Part shown: positions 6,387-14,246 of the stretch, piece by piece
How positions within the stretch are numbered: position 1 is the first letter of the stretch
Layout of the letters: each line of letters starts with the position of its first letter
Source: an uncultured Eubacterium sp.
GTDB taxonomy: Bacteria; Bacillota; Clostridia; Lachnospirales; Lachnospiraceae
DNA length: 25,524 nucleotides
Assembly (NCBI GenBank): GCA_910580075.1
Contig: CAJTVR010000050.1
Location: 8,957 to 34,480, forward strand
Reading direction: 5' to 3'
Notes under the pieces: model-generated
Told to the model about the DNA's origin: nothing
Databases searched by the model: none
What the model saw: the letters and a program-made list of their open reading frames with translations, nothing else
Program-made: the position numbers and the translations under genes

Positions 6387-7757
6387 CTACTTCCCCATAC
6401 AGAATTTAGAAAATATCTGATCTGCAAGATCATCTTCTACTGCTTCCCCAATCACATAGCCAAGTCTTTCATATGCATTCATTAAATCAATTGAATAAAA
6501 ATCTTCCGGCATTCCGTTTTCGATACTCTCTTCTGCCAGGTTCAGACTCTCCAGCGCCTCTGCAAGCGCCGTCTTATGCCTTACATTTGTAATAACTACC
6601 TCATCATTGTATGTTATATTTCCCTTTAAAAACATCTTTCGGATTAAATCTGCCAGCTCTTCTATCCCGTCTCCTTCTTTAGCAGAAACAGATATCACAT
6701 GCTCTGATATTTCTGATAATTCATTTATTCCCGTCTTTTGTTCTAAATCAGACTTATTCAGAATCGCAATGACGTTCCTGCCCCTGATCATTCTGGCAAT
6801 TTCATAATCTTCCCTACTTAATTCCACAGAAGCGTCCGTCACATACAAAATTAAATCTGCTTTATCCAGATATTCCTTTGCCTTATCTACTCCTATTTTT
6901 TCAACAATGTCATTTGTTTCCCGGATTCCTGCGGTATCTATGATATTCAGGCTTAATCCTTTCAGGTTAATGTGTTCTTCCAGTATATCTCTCGTAGTTC
7001 CTGCTACATCTGTTACAATCGCGCGCTCAGATCCTGCAAGCGTATTCATAATCGAAGATTTTCCTACGTTCGGTTTTCCTGCAATAACAGTATGAATTCC
7101 CTCTTTCAGAATCCTGCCGTTTTCTGACGTTTGAATCAGATGCTGGATTTCTTCTTTCAGATATTTTACAATTCCGCTTAACTGCTCCGGATATCCATCC
7201 AGCGAATAGTGTTCCGGATCATCAATCGCAGATTCAATAAATGCAGTCTCATGTATGATGCTCTCCCTGAGCTGTCTGATTTTATTTAAAACAGAACCCC
7301 GGAGCTGATTCATAGAGCTCTTTAATGCAAAATCATTTTTCGAATTAATAATATCAATAACAGACTCTGCCTGCGTCAGATCAATCCGCCCGTTTAAAAA
7401 AGCCCTCTTTGTAAATTCTCCTGGTTCGGCCAGCCTGACACCGCTGTTTAGTACCGTTTCCAGCACACGCTGCATCACAAGCACTCCGCCATGACAGTTA
7501 ATCTCCACAGTATCTTCCCTCGTATAACTGTTTGGCGCCTTCATCAGCATAACGAGAACTTCATCTACAATTTCCTGACCGTTCTGTATATATCCATAGT
7601 GAATCGTATGTGAAGGTGAATCACACAGCCTTTGTCCGTTTTTTGAATAAAATATCCTGTCTGCTGCTTCTACCGCTTCATCTCCGCTGATTCTTATAAT
7701 TCCAATGCCCGCATTTGACATTGCAGTAGCAATAGCCGCAATTGTATCTGATGACAT
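6387..7757 (-). CDS. mnmE: tRNA modification GTPase MnmE
   Basis: A 456-aa GTPase, partner of MnmG in U34 modification of tRNA. The N-terminal formyl-tetrahydrofolate-binding domain covers about 1-118. The helical domain is split around the G domain. G1 is GKPNVGKS (227-234), followed by the TTRD G2 loop, DTAG (G3) and NKSD (G4). The protein ends in the invariant Cys motif FCMGK (452-456), needed for modification chemistry. ATG at 7757 has AGGAGG about 8 nt upstream. It carries its own promoter (7774-7802) just after the jag terminator and is followed closely by mnmG. Confidence 0.98.
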   Translation of the reverse strand: MSSDTIAAIATAMSNAGIGIIRISGDEAVEAADRIFYSKNGQRLCDSPSHTIHYGYIQNGQEIVDEVLVMLMKAPNSYTREDTVEINCHGGVLVMQRVLETVLNSGVRLAEPGEFTKRAFLNGRIDLTQAESVIDIINSKNDFALKSSMNQLRGSVLNKIRQLRESIIHETAFIESAIDDPEHYSLDGYPEQLSGIVKYLKEEIQHLIQTSENGRILKEGIHTVIAGKPNVGKSSIMNTLAGSERAIVTDVAGTTRDILEEHINLKGLSLNIIDTAGIRETNDIVEKIGVDKAKEYLDKADLILYVTDASVELSREDYEIARMIRGRNVIAILNKSDLEQKTGINELSEISEHVISVSAKEGDGIEELADLIRKMFLKGNITYNDEVVITNVRHKTALAEALESLNLAEESIENGMPEDFYSIDLMNAYERLGYVIGEAVEDDLADQIFSKFCMGK

Positions 7758-7773
7758 AACACTGCCTCCTGAT

Positions 7774-7802
7774 ATTCTAAATCATACTAAAAGTTCTGTA
7801 AA
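7774..7802 (-). promoter_or_regulatory. Promoter of mnmE-mnmG-rsmG
   Basis: On the minus strand TTTACA (complement of 7797-7802), a 17-bp spacer, then TAGAAT (complement of 7774-7779), 16 bp before the mnmE start codon. The -35 box sits right against the jag terminator, so this starts a separate transcription unit. A start point this close to the ATG would leave a very short leader. Confidence 0.6.
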
Positions 7803-7803
7803 T

Positions 7804-7837
7804 CAAAAACTGTGTCCAAAATATATTTGAACACAGT
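7804..7837 (-). terminator. Terminator after jag
   Basis: Minus-strand hairpin ACTGTGT (complement of 7831-7837) paired to ACACAGT (complement of 7809-7815). The stem can extend through TTC/GG-rich flanks, and TTTTTG follows. It lies 6 bp past the jag stop and should end the rpmH-to-jag operon. Confidence 0.75.
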
Positions 7838-7842
7838 CTGTC

Positions 7843-8469
7843 TTAATTTCTTTTTAAAGTAACAACAACATGCCTGTATGGTTCCTCGCCTTCACTATGC
7901 GTAGAAACAAAACGATCATTCTGCAGTGCGGAATGTATCACTCTGCGTTCAAACGGATTCATTGGCTCTAAGGCAACAGGCCTTTTTGTTCTTTTTACCT
8001 TATATGATATATTCTTTGCAAGATTTTCAAGGGTATCTTTTCTTCTCTTACGGTAATCCTCTGTATCCAGCTTTACTTTAACATAATGATCCGACTGTTT
8101 GTTCACAGCCAGGTTTGTAAGATACTGTAACGAATCCAGTGTCTGGCCGCGCTTTCCAATTAAAACCCCCATTTCGCCGCCTTTGAATTCTACATCAATC
8201 AGGCCGCTCTCCTCATCATACTTTGAGACGATTTCTACTTCCATATCCATTGCTTCAAACACACGTGTTAAAAAATCCCGTACGCTCTCTTCAGGTGAAT
8301 ATTTTTTCCGTGCCTTAATAACTGCCGGTTTACTGCCTATTCCAAAAAATCCTACGCTTCCTTCATTTACTACTTCATATTCTAGCTGGTCACTTGTAAT
8401 AGAGAGCTTAACTAAAGCATCTGTAATAGCATCATTAACCGTCTTTGCACTTACTTCAATAAACTCCAT
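7843..8469 (-). CDS. jag: RNA-binding protein Jag/KhpB
   Basis: A 208-aa protein with the family's three parts. The N-terminal Jag domain (about 1-52) has SVGFFGIGSKPA. The KH domain has the GKRG loop at 105-108 followed by QTLDSLQYL. The C-terminal R3H domain (about 145-208) contains NPFERRVIHSAL and the YRHVVV end. KhpB proteins bind RNA, often with KhpA, and affect cell elongation and envelope synthesis in streptococci. There is little linker between the Jag and KH domains. It follows yidC by 15 bp, with GGGGAG as ribosome binding site. The yidC-jag pairing is conserved across Firmicutes. Confidence 0.96.
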   Translation of the reverse strand: MEFIEVSAKTVNDAITDALVKLSITSDQLEYEVVNEGSVGFFGIGSKPAVIKARKKYSPEESVRDFLTRVFEAMDMEVEIVSKYDEESGLIDVEFKGGEMGVLIGKRGQTLDSLQYLTNLAVNKQSDHYVKVKLDTEDYRKRRKDTLENLAKNISYKVKRTKRPVALEPMNPFERRVIHSALQNDRFVSTHSEGEEPYRHVVVTLKRN

Positions 8470-8484
8470 CGCAAAATCTCCCCT

Positions 8485-9753
8485 TTATTTATTATTTCTC
8501 TCATTAAAGTCCTTTACCATATTTGCCTTTGCTGTTAAACTGTTCGGATTTGCTGTTTTTCTATACTCATACGCTTTTGCAATCTTAGAATCCCTTTCTT
8601 CCTGCGACATAGAAGATAACTGTGTACTGTTTTTCGTACGCATACGTGCAGCATTCCGTATCTGATTTTCATCAATCCCCATTTTCTCCAGCTTTTTCTT
8701 ACGTTTTTCTACATTCTTTGCAATCACCTCGTCCAAATCCAGATTCTGTATATGTTTATTTACGAAGTACTGCTGTACACATCTTGTCAGAGAACTGAAA
8801 ATCCAGTAAATACCAAGGCCGACTGGTACCGTAAAACAGAGAAACATAGAAAACAGCGGCATTGTGTAATTCATTGTTTTCATCTGCCTGGCCATAGCAT
8901 TATCCGGGTCGGCATCTGCCTGAGGCATCAGCTTGATATTCAGCATCTGTGAAGCATAAGATGCCAGAGGTATCATAAGCGCTAGCAATACAAATAAATA
9001 CGAATGAGCGGAAAAGCTGCTTGTAATAATCGCAAACGGAGAATCAGAAATATTCATTCCAAGGAATGTATTCATATGATTTAACTGCACTTCGGTGGAA
9101 CTGACCGTATCCTGAAGACCCGGAAATGCCTCCCGCAGCGCATCCCATCCTGCTGTAGGCATTTTATAAACTGCATCGACAATAAAATTCTTTACTGCTT
9201 CCAGATCCGCACTGTTAAAATCTGCCTGAATCTGCCCCAGATTCATCTTTTTTACAAACTCGTCCATAATCCCCTGGAATCCAGGAGTATTTACAATTCC
9301 ATCTACAATCCCGTTGAAAGCATCTTTGACTCCTGATACATATGCAGGAACATTATAAATAACGCGGTAAAGTGCAAAAAATACAGGCATCTGTAATAAC
9401 ATTGGCAGACAGGTTCCAGTCGGTGATATGCCGTATTTCGCGTATAACGCCTGGGTTTCCTCATTCATCGCCAGCTGGGACTCCTGATCTTTACGGTTTT
9501 TATATTTTTCCTGAATTGCCTTTATTTCAGGCTGCATTTTCTGCTGCAGTTTGGAAAATTTCTGCTGCTTAATAGTAAACGGCAGCATGCACATATAAAT
9601 CAGTATGGTCAGTCCGATAATGGTAACGCCTATATTTTCAATACCAAATACATTTGACAGAAACATATAAATCCAGTTCATTACCCAGCCCAGCACTTTT
9701 GCAATAGGGCCTAAAATCGAACCTGAATACTGTGTAAGTATCATCGTAGCCAA
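8485..9753 (-). CDS. yidC: Membrane protein insertase YidC/Oxa1 family
   Basis: A 422-aa insertase for membrane proteins, acting alone or with SecYEG. The start is most likely TTG at 9753, 9 nt after a strong AGGAGGT (9762-9768); the next ATG (9744) is too far from it. Predicted membrane segments are at about 14-33, 40-59, 115-132 and two near the C-terminal third (YLFVLLALMIPLASY and MFLCFTVPVGLGIYWIFSSL). No lipobox Cys is seen, unlike B. subtilis SpoIIIJ. A soluble stretch of about 110 residues (135-245) separates the third and fourth membrane segments, and a long basic tail follows the last one. Both make it longer than classical Gram-positive YidC, which I believe is common in Clostridia. 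Confidence 0.95.
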   Translation of the reverse strand: MATMILTQYSGSILGPIAKVLGWVMNWIYMFLSNVFGIENIGVTIIGLTILIYMCMLPFTIKQQKFSKLQQKMQPEIKAIQEKYKNRKDQESQLAMNEETQALYAKYGISPTGTCLPMLLQMPVFFALYRVIYNVPAYVSGVKDAFNGIVDGIVNTPGFQGIMDEFVKKMNLGQIQADFNSADLEAVKNFIVDAVYKMPTAGWDALREAFPGLQDTVSSTEVQLNHMNTFLGMNISDSPFAIITSSFSAHSYLFVLLALMIPLASYASQMLNIKLMPQADADPDNAMARQMKTMNYTMPLFSMFLCFTVPVGLGIYWIFSSLTRCVQQYFVNKHIQNLDLDEVIAKNVEKRKKKLEKMGIDENQIRNAARMRTKNSTQLSSMSQEERDSKIAKAYEYRKTANPNSLTAKANMVKDFNERNNK

Positions 9754-9768
9754 TTATTAAATACCTCC

Positions 9769-9984
9769 TTATGGAACAGGATCATATCCGCCTTTTGAAA
9801 AAGGATTACAGCGCAGGATTCTGTATCCTGCTAAAAGCCCTCCCTTTACAGCCCCATGCTTTGCAATTGCTTCTACTGCATAATCAGAACATGACGGACA
9901 GTAAGGACACCTCACTGTTTTCAATGGCGATAAGTACCTTTTATAAAGTTTAATGCAAAAAATCATTATTTTTTTCAATTTCAT
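9769..9984 (-). CDS. yidD: Membrane protein insertion efficiency factor YidD
   Basis: A 71-aa protein with the signature CPYCPSCSDYAVEAIAKHGAVKGG and the ending RILRCNPFSKGGYDPVP, which define the YidD family. It is a small membrane-associated protein thought to assist YidC-dependent insertion. It sits between rnpA and yidC in the standard order, 17 bp after rnpA. Its stop abuts the yidC ribosome binding site, implying tight co-translation. Confidence 0.96.
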   Translation of the reverse strand: MKLKKIMIFCIKLYKRYLSPLKTVRCPYCPSCSDYAVEAIAKHGAVKGGLLAGYRILRCNPFSKGGYDPVP

Positions 9985-10001
9985 TCATCTTCTTTTCATT
10001 T

Positions 10002-10337
10002 TTATTTCAAAATATGATGAAGACTCCCAAGATGCAGCAATGCACTCTCTGTTTCCTGATATGAGATTTCCTTTGCTGACACTCTTGCAATGACTACGAT
10101 GTCCAATCCCCTGTTAAACATCTCCTCCTGTAGTCTGTAAGCCTCCTTAATCAGACGCTTTACCCGGTGCCTGACAACGCTGCCGCCCACTTTTTTACTT
10201 ACAGAAATTCCTATTCTGCTGCAGTCTGTACCGTTTTCCATAACATACATCACAAGAAAACGGTTTGCATAAGATTTCCCTTCCCGATATATCTTTTGAA
10301 AATCAGAATTCTTTTTCAGTGATTCAGAAAATTTCAT
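10002..10337 (-). CDS. rnpA: Ribonuclease P protein component
   Basis: A 111-aa basic protein that binds the RNase P RNA and helps remove tRNA 5' leaders. Family features are ESLKKNSDFQKIYREGKSYANRFLVMYV at the N terminus and SVSKKVGGSVVRHRVKRLIKEAYR. The conserved RNR motif reads RHR here, an Asn-to-His change at a usually conserved position. Start ATG is at 10337. It lies 148 bp from rpmH, and that gap contains a 22-bp inverted repeat. Confidence 0.95.
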   Translation of the reverse strand: MKFSESLKKNSDFQKIYREGKSYANRFLVMYVMENGTDCSRIGISVSKKVGGSVVRHRVKRLIKEAYRLQEEMFNRGLDIVVIARVSAKEISYQETESALLHLGSLHHILK

Positions 10338-10348
10338 AATTGCGTCCT

Positions 10349-10447
10349 AAAATTAGTAAACGGTTATTTTTAAGGAATTTTTTCAATGCGAATTATAATG
10401 AGAATTATGAAAACATTATGCTCTTTTTAAAAAATAACCGTTTGTAA
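10349..10447. repeat. Inverted repeat between rpmH and rnpA
   Basis: Left arm at 10349-10371 contains AAACGGTTATTTTT; right arm at about 10426-10447 contains AAAAATAACCGTTT. The 14-bp core is perfect, and the arms extend through AAAATTA with one small gap. The loop is about 55 bp, AT-rich, with repeated AATTAT/ATAATG words. It may form a large hairpin in the rpmH-rnpA transcript or be a small inserted element. Confidence 0.6.
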
Positions 10448-10485
10448 TTTTTATAAATAAGAAGAAAGACCACAAAAGATGTGGC

Positions 10486-10620
10486 CTATGCTGATAATTT
10501 CTTTCTTCCTTTTCGTCTTCTTGCAGCCAATACCTTTCTTCCGCCTGGCGTACTCATTCTCTTTCTAAATCCGTGTACTTTAGATCTATGTCTCTTTTTC
10601 GGCTGATACGTCATCTTCAT
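10486..10620 (-). CDS. rpmH: 50S ribosomal protein L34
   Basis: A 44-aa protein beginning MKMTYQPKKRHRSKVHGF, with RMSTPGGRKVLAARRRKGRKKLSA to the end, an unmistakable L34. L34 is a small basic protein of the large ribosomal subunit. AGGAGG lies about 10 nt upstream of ATG at 10620; the second ATG (10614) is an alternative. It is the first gene of the minus-strand operon leaving oriC. Just past the stop, 10470-10484 can form a short 5-bp hairpin (CCACA/TGTGG) followed by a pyrimidine run, perhaps a weak attenuator or processing site before rnpA. Confidence 0.97.
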   Translation of the reverse strand: MKMTYQPKKRHRSKVHGFRKRMSTPGGRKVLAARRRKGRKKLSA

Positions 10621-10674
10621 CCTGCAAACACCTCCTCTGTTAAATCTTCCTAATATTGAAAAAATACCATTACA

Positions 10675-10702
10675 ATTATACCAAAAAAGATGCGCAAGTC
10701 AA
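10675..10702 (-). promoter_or_regulatory. Promoter of the rpmH-rnpA-yidD-yidC-jag operon
   Basis: On the minus strand TTGACT (complement of 10697-10702), a 16-bp spacer, then a perfect TATAAT (complement of 10675-10680), about 55 bp before the rpmH start. It is a strong sigma-A-type promoter. Confidence 0.8.
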
Positions 10703-10831
10703 GACAAACCTTTTCTTTTTATTATTTTTTTCTATAAAAAGTACATTTTTCATATTTTCTGCATCAGGATGCGCCTGTAAAAGCGTTCCCTCTTCTATTT
10801 ATATACACTTCCACATTCCTGCACGCAGGAG

Positions 10832-11053
10832 TTTTCCACAATCTGGTTATCAACAAAAACTTATGCACATACTTATCCACATTTTTTTTGCCATTTCGTC
10901 AAAAATTGTTGATTTTAAAGGCTTCCGTGAATGTTCATAACTGTGGATAACATTTCAAACAGGCTGTTTTTCCAGTTTATTCCGTGTGTATAACGCAGGA
11001 AAATACTCCTGCATAAGAGGCCGTATTTTTCCATTTTAGACACTTTGTCCACA
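10832..11053. other. oriC: oriC part 1: DnaA-box cluster upstream of dnaA
   Basis: Exact DnaA boxes (TTATCCACA) lie at 10873-10881 (plus) and 10942-10950 (minus). One-mismatch boxes lie at 10832-10840 (TTTTCCACA), 10847-10855 (TTATCAACA), 10861-10869 (TTATGCACA), 10985-10993 (TGTGTATAA, minus) and 11045-11053 (TTGTCCACA). The 550-bp rpmH-dnaA gap holds no gene besides these boxes and the two diverging promoters. Its position between minus- and plus-strand gene blocks fits the bipartite origin known in Firmicutes. Confidence 0.9.
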
Positions 11054-11085
11054 CCAGGCAGACTTTTTTTATCTGAACTTTCTAA

Positions 11086-11114
11086 TTGCTAAATCCGCGA
11101 TTTTGCGTTATGAT
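11086..11114 (+). promoter_or_regulatory. Probable dnaA promoter
   Basis: TTGCTA at 11086-11091, a 17-bp spacer, and TATGAT at 11109-11114, about 57 bp before the dnaA start and next to the last upstream DnaA box (11045-11053). DnaA autoregulation through that box is plausible but inferred. Confidence 0.55.
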
Positions 11115-11170
11115 ATATAGTGTGGTTTTTATATGCTTTTGACAATGTGTTAATAAAACGGAGAAGTGAT

Positions 11171-12529
11171 ATGTTGATTGAGGAAAAATGGCAAGAAATA
11201 CTATTAACTGTAAAAGAAGAATATGAACTTTCCAAGGTTGTATACGAATCGTGGATAAAACCATTGGAAATTTTCCGGATTGACGGTGATAAAATCTATA
11301 TCCTGGCTCCTCCGGAACAAATTGCACTGAATTATATTACCAAAAAATATCTGACCCCTTTAAAAATCGTAGTAGCAGAAGTTACAGGTATCGATTACGA
11401 AATTGAATTTATACTGCCAGAAGAAGCAAAAAAAATGAAGCCTGCAAAGTCTATCGCTATGCAGGATGATTCTGCATCCCATAAAAACCATGATCTGAAT
11501 CCAAATTATACATTTGATACTTTTGTTGTCGGCAGCAATAACAAGCTGGCGCACACAATTTCTCTGGTAGTAGCTGAAGAAGCTGATAACCCTGCAAAAA
11601 AATATAACCCGCTTTTTTTATGGGGCGATGTTGGATTAGGCAAAACACATCTGATGCATTCCATTGCACACCACATTCTTGCCAATCATCCAAACCTTAA
11701 AATCCAGTATGTACCTTCCGAGGTATTTACAAATGAAGTAATCGATGCTATCCGAAGCGGAAGTAATACACAGATTAATGCAATCCGTGATAAATATAGA
11801 AATGTGGATGTTCTTTTAATAGATGATATTCAGTTTATAATAGGAAAAGACCGGACACAGGAAGAATTTTTTAATACATTTAATGTCCTTTATAATGCCG
11901 GAAAGCAGATCGTCGTTTCCAGCGATAAACCGCCGAAAGAAATGACGACATTAGAAGAACGCTTCCGTTCCCGTTTCCAGTGGGGATGCATGGCGGACAT
12001 TGGCTCACCGGACTACGAAACGCGCATGGCGATCCTCCGGCGCAAAGAAGAAATGGACAATATTGAATTTGACGATGAAATTATTAAATACATAGCTACG
12101 AATATCAAATCAAATATACGTGAACTGGAAGGTGCGTTAAACCGCCTGATGGCTTTTTCGCGTCTGACTAATGTTGAGATTACGATTGATACTGCCAAAG
12201 AACAGTTAGAAAGCATCATCAATCCGGATATGCACAGGGAAATCACACCTCAGCTTATTATTGAAATCGTAGCCGAACATTTTCAAAAAACACCGGAACA
12301 GCTGATTTCAAAATCCAGAAGCAGCGATATTGTAAGGCCGAGACAGATTGCCATGTATCTATGTAAAAACATGACCGCTGTCTCTCTCGCAGGAATTGGT
12401 GAAGTCTTAGGAGGACGTGACCATTCAACGATTATTCATGGTATCGAAAAAATAGAAAATGAATACAAAAACAGCGATTCCATGCAGAATTTAATAGAAA
12501 CTATCCGCAAAAAAATCAATCCTAATTGA
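11171..12529 (+). CDS. dnaA: Chromosomal replication initiator protein DnaA
   Basis: A 452-aa AAA+ initiator that binds DnaA boxes and opens oriC. I choose ATG 11171, preceded by GGAGAAG. An upstream in-frame ATG at 11120 would add 17 residues without a ribosome binding site and disagrees with family length. Domain I is about 1-85, followed by a short linker. Walker A is GDVGLGKT (152-159) and Walker B is LLIDDIQF. The sensor region has VVSSDKPP, and the arginine-finger region has ERFRSRFQWG. Domain IV carries the box-recognition signature GGRDHSTIIHG at about 414-424. It is flanked by DnaA boxes on both sides. Confidence 0.98.
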   Translation: MLIEEKWQEILLTVKEEYELSKVVYESWIKPLEIFRIDGDKIYILAPPEQIALNYITKKYLTPLKIVVAEVTGIDYEIEFILPEEAKKMKPAKSIAMQDDSASHKNHDLNPNYTFDTFVVGSNNKLAHTISLVVAEEADNPAKKYNPLFLWGDVGLGKTHLMHSIAHHILANHPNLKIQYVPSEVFTNEVIDAIRSGSNTQINAIRDKYRNVDVLLIDDIQFIIGKDRTQEEFFNTFNVLYNAGKQIVVSSDKPPKEMTTLEERFRSRFQWGCMADIGSPDYETRMAILRRKEEMDNIEFDDEIIKYIATNIKSNIRELEGALNRLMAFSRLTNVEITIDTAKEQLESIINPDMHREITPQLIIEIVAEHFQKTPEQLISKSRSSDIVRPRQIAMYLCKNMTAVSLAGIGEVLGGRDHSTIIHGIEKIENEYKNSDSMQNLIETIRKKINPN

Positions 12530-12541
12530 AAATGACCACTT

Positions 12542-12585
12542 TTATCCACACTTATCCACATTTTTTTGTGGATAAGTGTGGATAA
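12542..12585. other. oriC: oriC part 2: four perfect DnaA boxes in a palindrome
   Basis: Boxes at 12542-12550 and 12552-12560 on the plus strand, and at 12567-12575 and 12577-12585 on the minus strand, all exactly TTATCCACA. The two halves are exact reverse complements around a T-rich centre. As RNA, the 19-bp stem begins 12 bp after the dnaA stop and could also act as a dnaA transcript hairpin. Confidence 0.92.
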
Positions 12586-12842
12586 CTCGAATATTTGATG
12601 TTTATTTCACTGTATAACTAATACGTTTTTCAGCATCAGAAAAAGGCATGTTTTCCTTCATCCTCGTTATAAACAAGTTATCAGGCAGCTCACATGAAGT
12701 TGTTCACCCAGTTTTTTAACATGCCTCTTCCTGTATTTTAAGGGCTTAAAGTACTTTTACACATTTACACAGCCCCTATTATTACTATTACGAAGTAATA
12801 TATATATTATTTATAAGAAATTCCCCGAAAGGAGTTATACAC
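12586..12842. other. AT-rich dnaA-dnaN spacer, possible DNA-unwinding element
   Basis: No gene. The stretch 12776-12822 is almost pure A/T with TATATATATTATTTATAA, about 190 bp from the box palindrome, and is the best unwinding candidate on this side. The dnaN ribosome binding site AAAGGAG lies at 12828-12834. No clear -35/-10 pair for dnaN is seen. Confidence 0.5.
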
Positions 12843-13955
12843 ATGAAGCTAATCTGTTCAAAATCCAATTTACTTTATGGAGTAAATATTGCGATCAAAG
12901 CTGTTCCTACAAGAACTACGATGCCTATTTTAGAATGTATTTTAATTGATGCTTCCCAGGGAGAAATTAAATTAATTGCAAACGATACAGAACTTGGTAT
13001 TGAGACTATTATAGAAGGAAAGATTGAAGAACCCGGAATTATTGCACTGGATGCAAAAATATTTTCAGAAATTGTACGCAAACTTCCTGACAATGATATC
13101 GTCATTACTTCAGATGAATCATTTAAAACACTGATTACATGTGAAAAATCAAAATTCAATATAATAGGAAAACTGGGAGATGATTTTTCGTATCTTCCGG
13201 TGATTGAAAAAAATGAACCGGTTTCGATTACACAGTTTACATTAAAAGAAATCATCCGCCAGACGATATTTTCGATTGCAGACAGTGATAATAACAAATT
13301 AATGACAGGAGAACTGTTTGAAATCAATGAAAATAAATTAAAAGTCGTATCACTGGACGGACACCGTATTTCAATCAGAAATATAGAACTGAAAAACAGC
13401 TGTGAAAATAAGAAGGTAGTTGTCCCAGGCAAGACGCTGCAGGAAATCAGCAAAATCCTGCCTGGTTCGGCAGAAGAATATGTAGATATTTATATTACGG
13501 ATAATCATATTATATTTGAATTTGAAAAAACAACAGTTGTATCAAGACTTATTGACGGGGAATACTTTAAAATTGACCAGATGCTTTCTTCTGCATATGA
13601 AACAAAAGTACGGATTAACAAACGGGAACTGCTCGGCTGTATAGACCGTGCTACACTATTAGTAAAAGAAGGAGACAAAAAACCGATTATCATGGATATC
13701 AAAGATGAATTCATGGAATTAAAAATTTCTTCGTTTATCGGGTCTATGAACGAGGAAATAGAGATTGAAAAAGACGGCAAGGATATGATGATCGGATTTA
13801 ATCCGAAATTCTTTATCGATGCACTCAGAGTCATTGATGAAGAAGAAGTTACTTTATATATGGTAAATCCAAAAGCGCCTTGTTTTATCCGGGATGACGC
13901 AGACAGTTATATTTATCTGATCCTGCCAGTCAATTTTAATTCTGCAGGAAATTAA
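12843..13955 (+). CDS. dnaN: DNA polymerase III beta subunit (sliding clamp)
   Basis: A 370-aa ring-forming processivity factor that tethers DNA polymerase III and binds DnaA regulators, mismatch-repair and other clamp clients. The start MKLICSKSNLLYGVNIAIKAVPTRTTMPILECILI is typical. The three repeated clamp domains cover about 1-125, 126-245 and 246-370. The C-terminal ending YLILPVNFNSAGN forms part of the client pocket. AAAGGAG precedes the ATG. Standard gene order after dnaA. Confidence 0.98.
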   Translation: MKLICSKSNLLYGVNIAIKAVPTRTTMPILECILIDASQGEIKLIANDTELGIETIIEGKIEEPGIIALDAKIFSEIVRKLPDNDIVITSDESFKTLITCEKSKFNIIGKLGDDFSYLPVIEKNEPVSITQFTLKEIIRQTIFSIADSDNNKLMTGELFEINENKLKVVSLDGHRISIRNIELKNSCENKKVVVPGKTLQEISKILPGSAEEYVDIYITDNHIIFEFEKTTVVSRLIDGEYFKIDQMLSSAYETKVRINKRELLGCIDRATLLVKEGDKKPIIMDIKDEFMELKISSFIGSMNEEIEIEKDGKDMMIGFNPKFFIDALRVIDEEEVTLYMVNPKAPCFIRDDADSYIYLILPVNFNSAGN

Positions 13956-14036
13956 GAATCAAAGCAGAATACCAGCAGGAATTTTGTATTGTAACACGAA
14001 TCAGTTTTGCAGGAAAACAGACAGGATACCGCATAT

Positions 14037-14246
14037 ATGGAAAAAATAGTAATTAAAGACGAATATATTAAACTCGGGCAGGCGCTGAAATTAGCTGGAA
14101 TGGTGGGTTCCGGCATAGAAGCTAAGATTGTCATTCAGGAAGGCAGTGTAACCGTAAACGGCCAGACAGAGCTTCAGCGCGGCAAAAAATTACGTGACGG
14201 GGATATTGTTTCCTATAATGGAGAAACAATTCAGATATCACAATGA
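14037..14246 (+). CDS. yaaA: S4-domain RNA-binding protein YaaA
   Basis: A 69-aa protein, essentially one S4 RNA-binding domain (YIKLGQALKLAGMVGSGIEAK, then VTVNGQTELQRGKKLRDGDIV). It is the conserved small gene between dnaN and recF in Firmicutes, probably acting on ribosome or RNA metabolism. I start it at ATG 14037, about 11 nt after AGGA. An in-frame TTG at 14007 would add ten residues without support. Its stop overlaps the recF start (ATGA), indicating translational coupling. Confidence 0.92.
   Translation: MEKIVIKDEYIKLGQALKLAGMVGSGIEAKIVIQEGSVTVNGQTELQRGKKLRDGDIVSYNGETIQISQ

Noticed and set aside
11139..11144. TTGACA as a dnaA -35 box
   Set aside because: A matching -10 would fall at or within the start of dnaA; the pair at 11086-11114 is better placed.
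11120..11170. Longer dnaA start at 11120
   Set aside because: No Shine-Dalgarno before it, whereas ATG 11171 has GGAGAAG and gives the normal DnaA N terminus.
12875..13453. 192-codon open frame antisense to dnaN
   Set aside because: Shadow frame of dnaN with biased composition and no family motifs.
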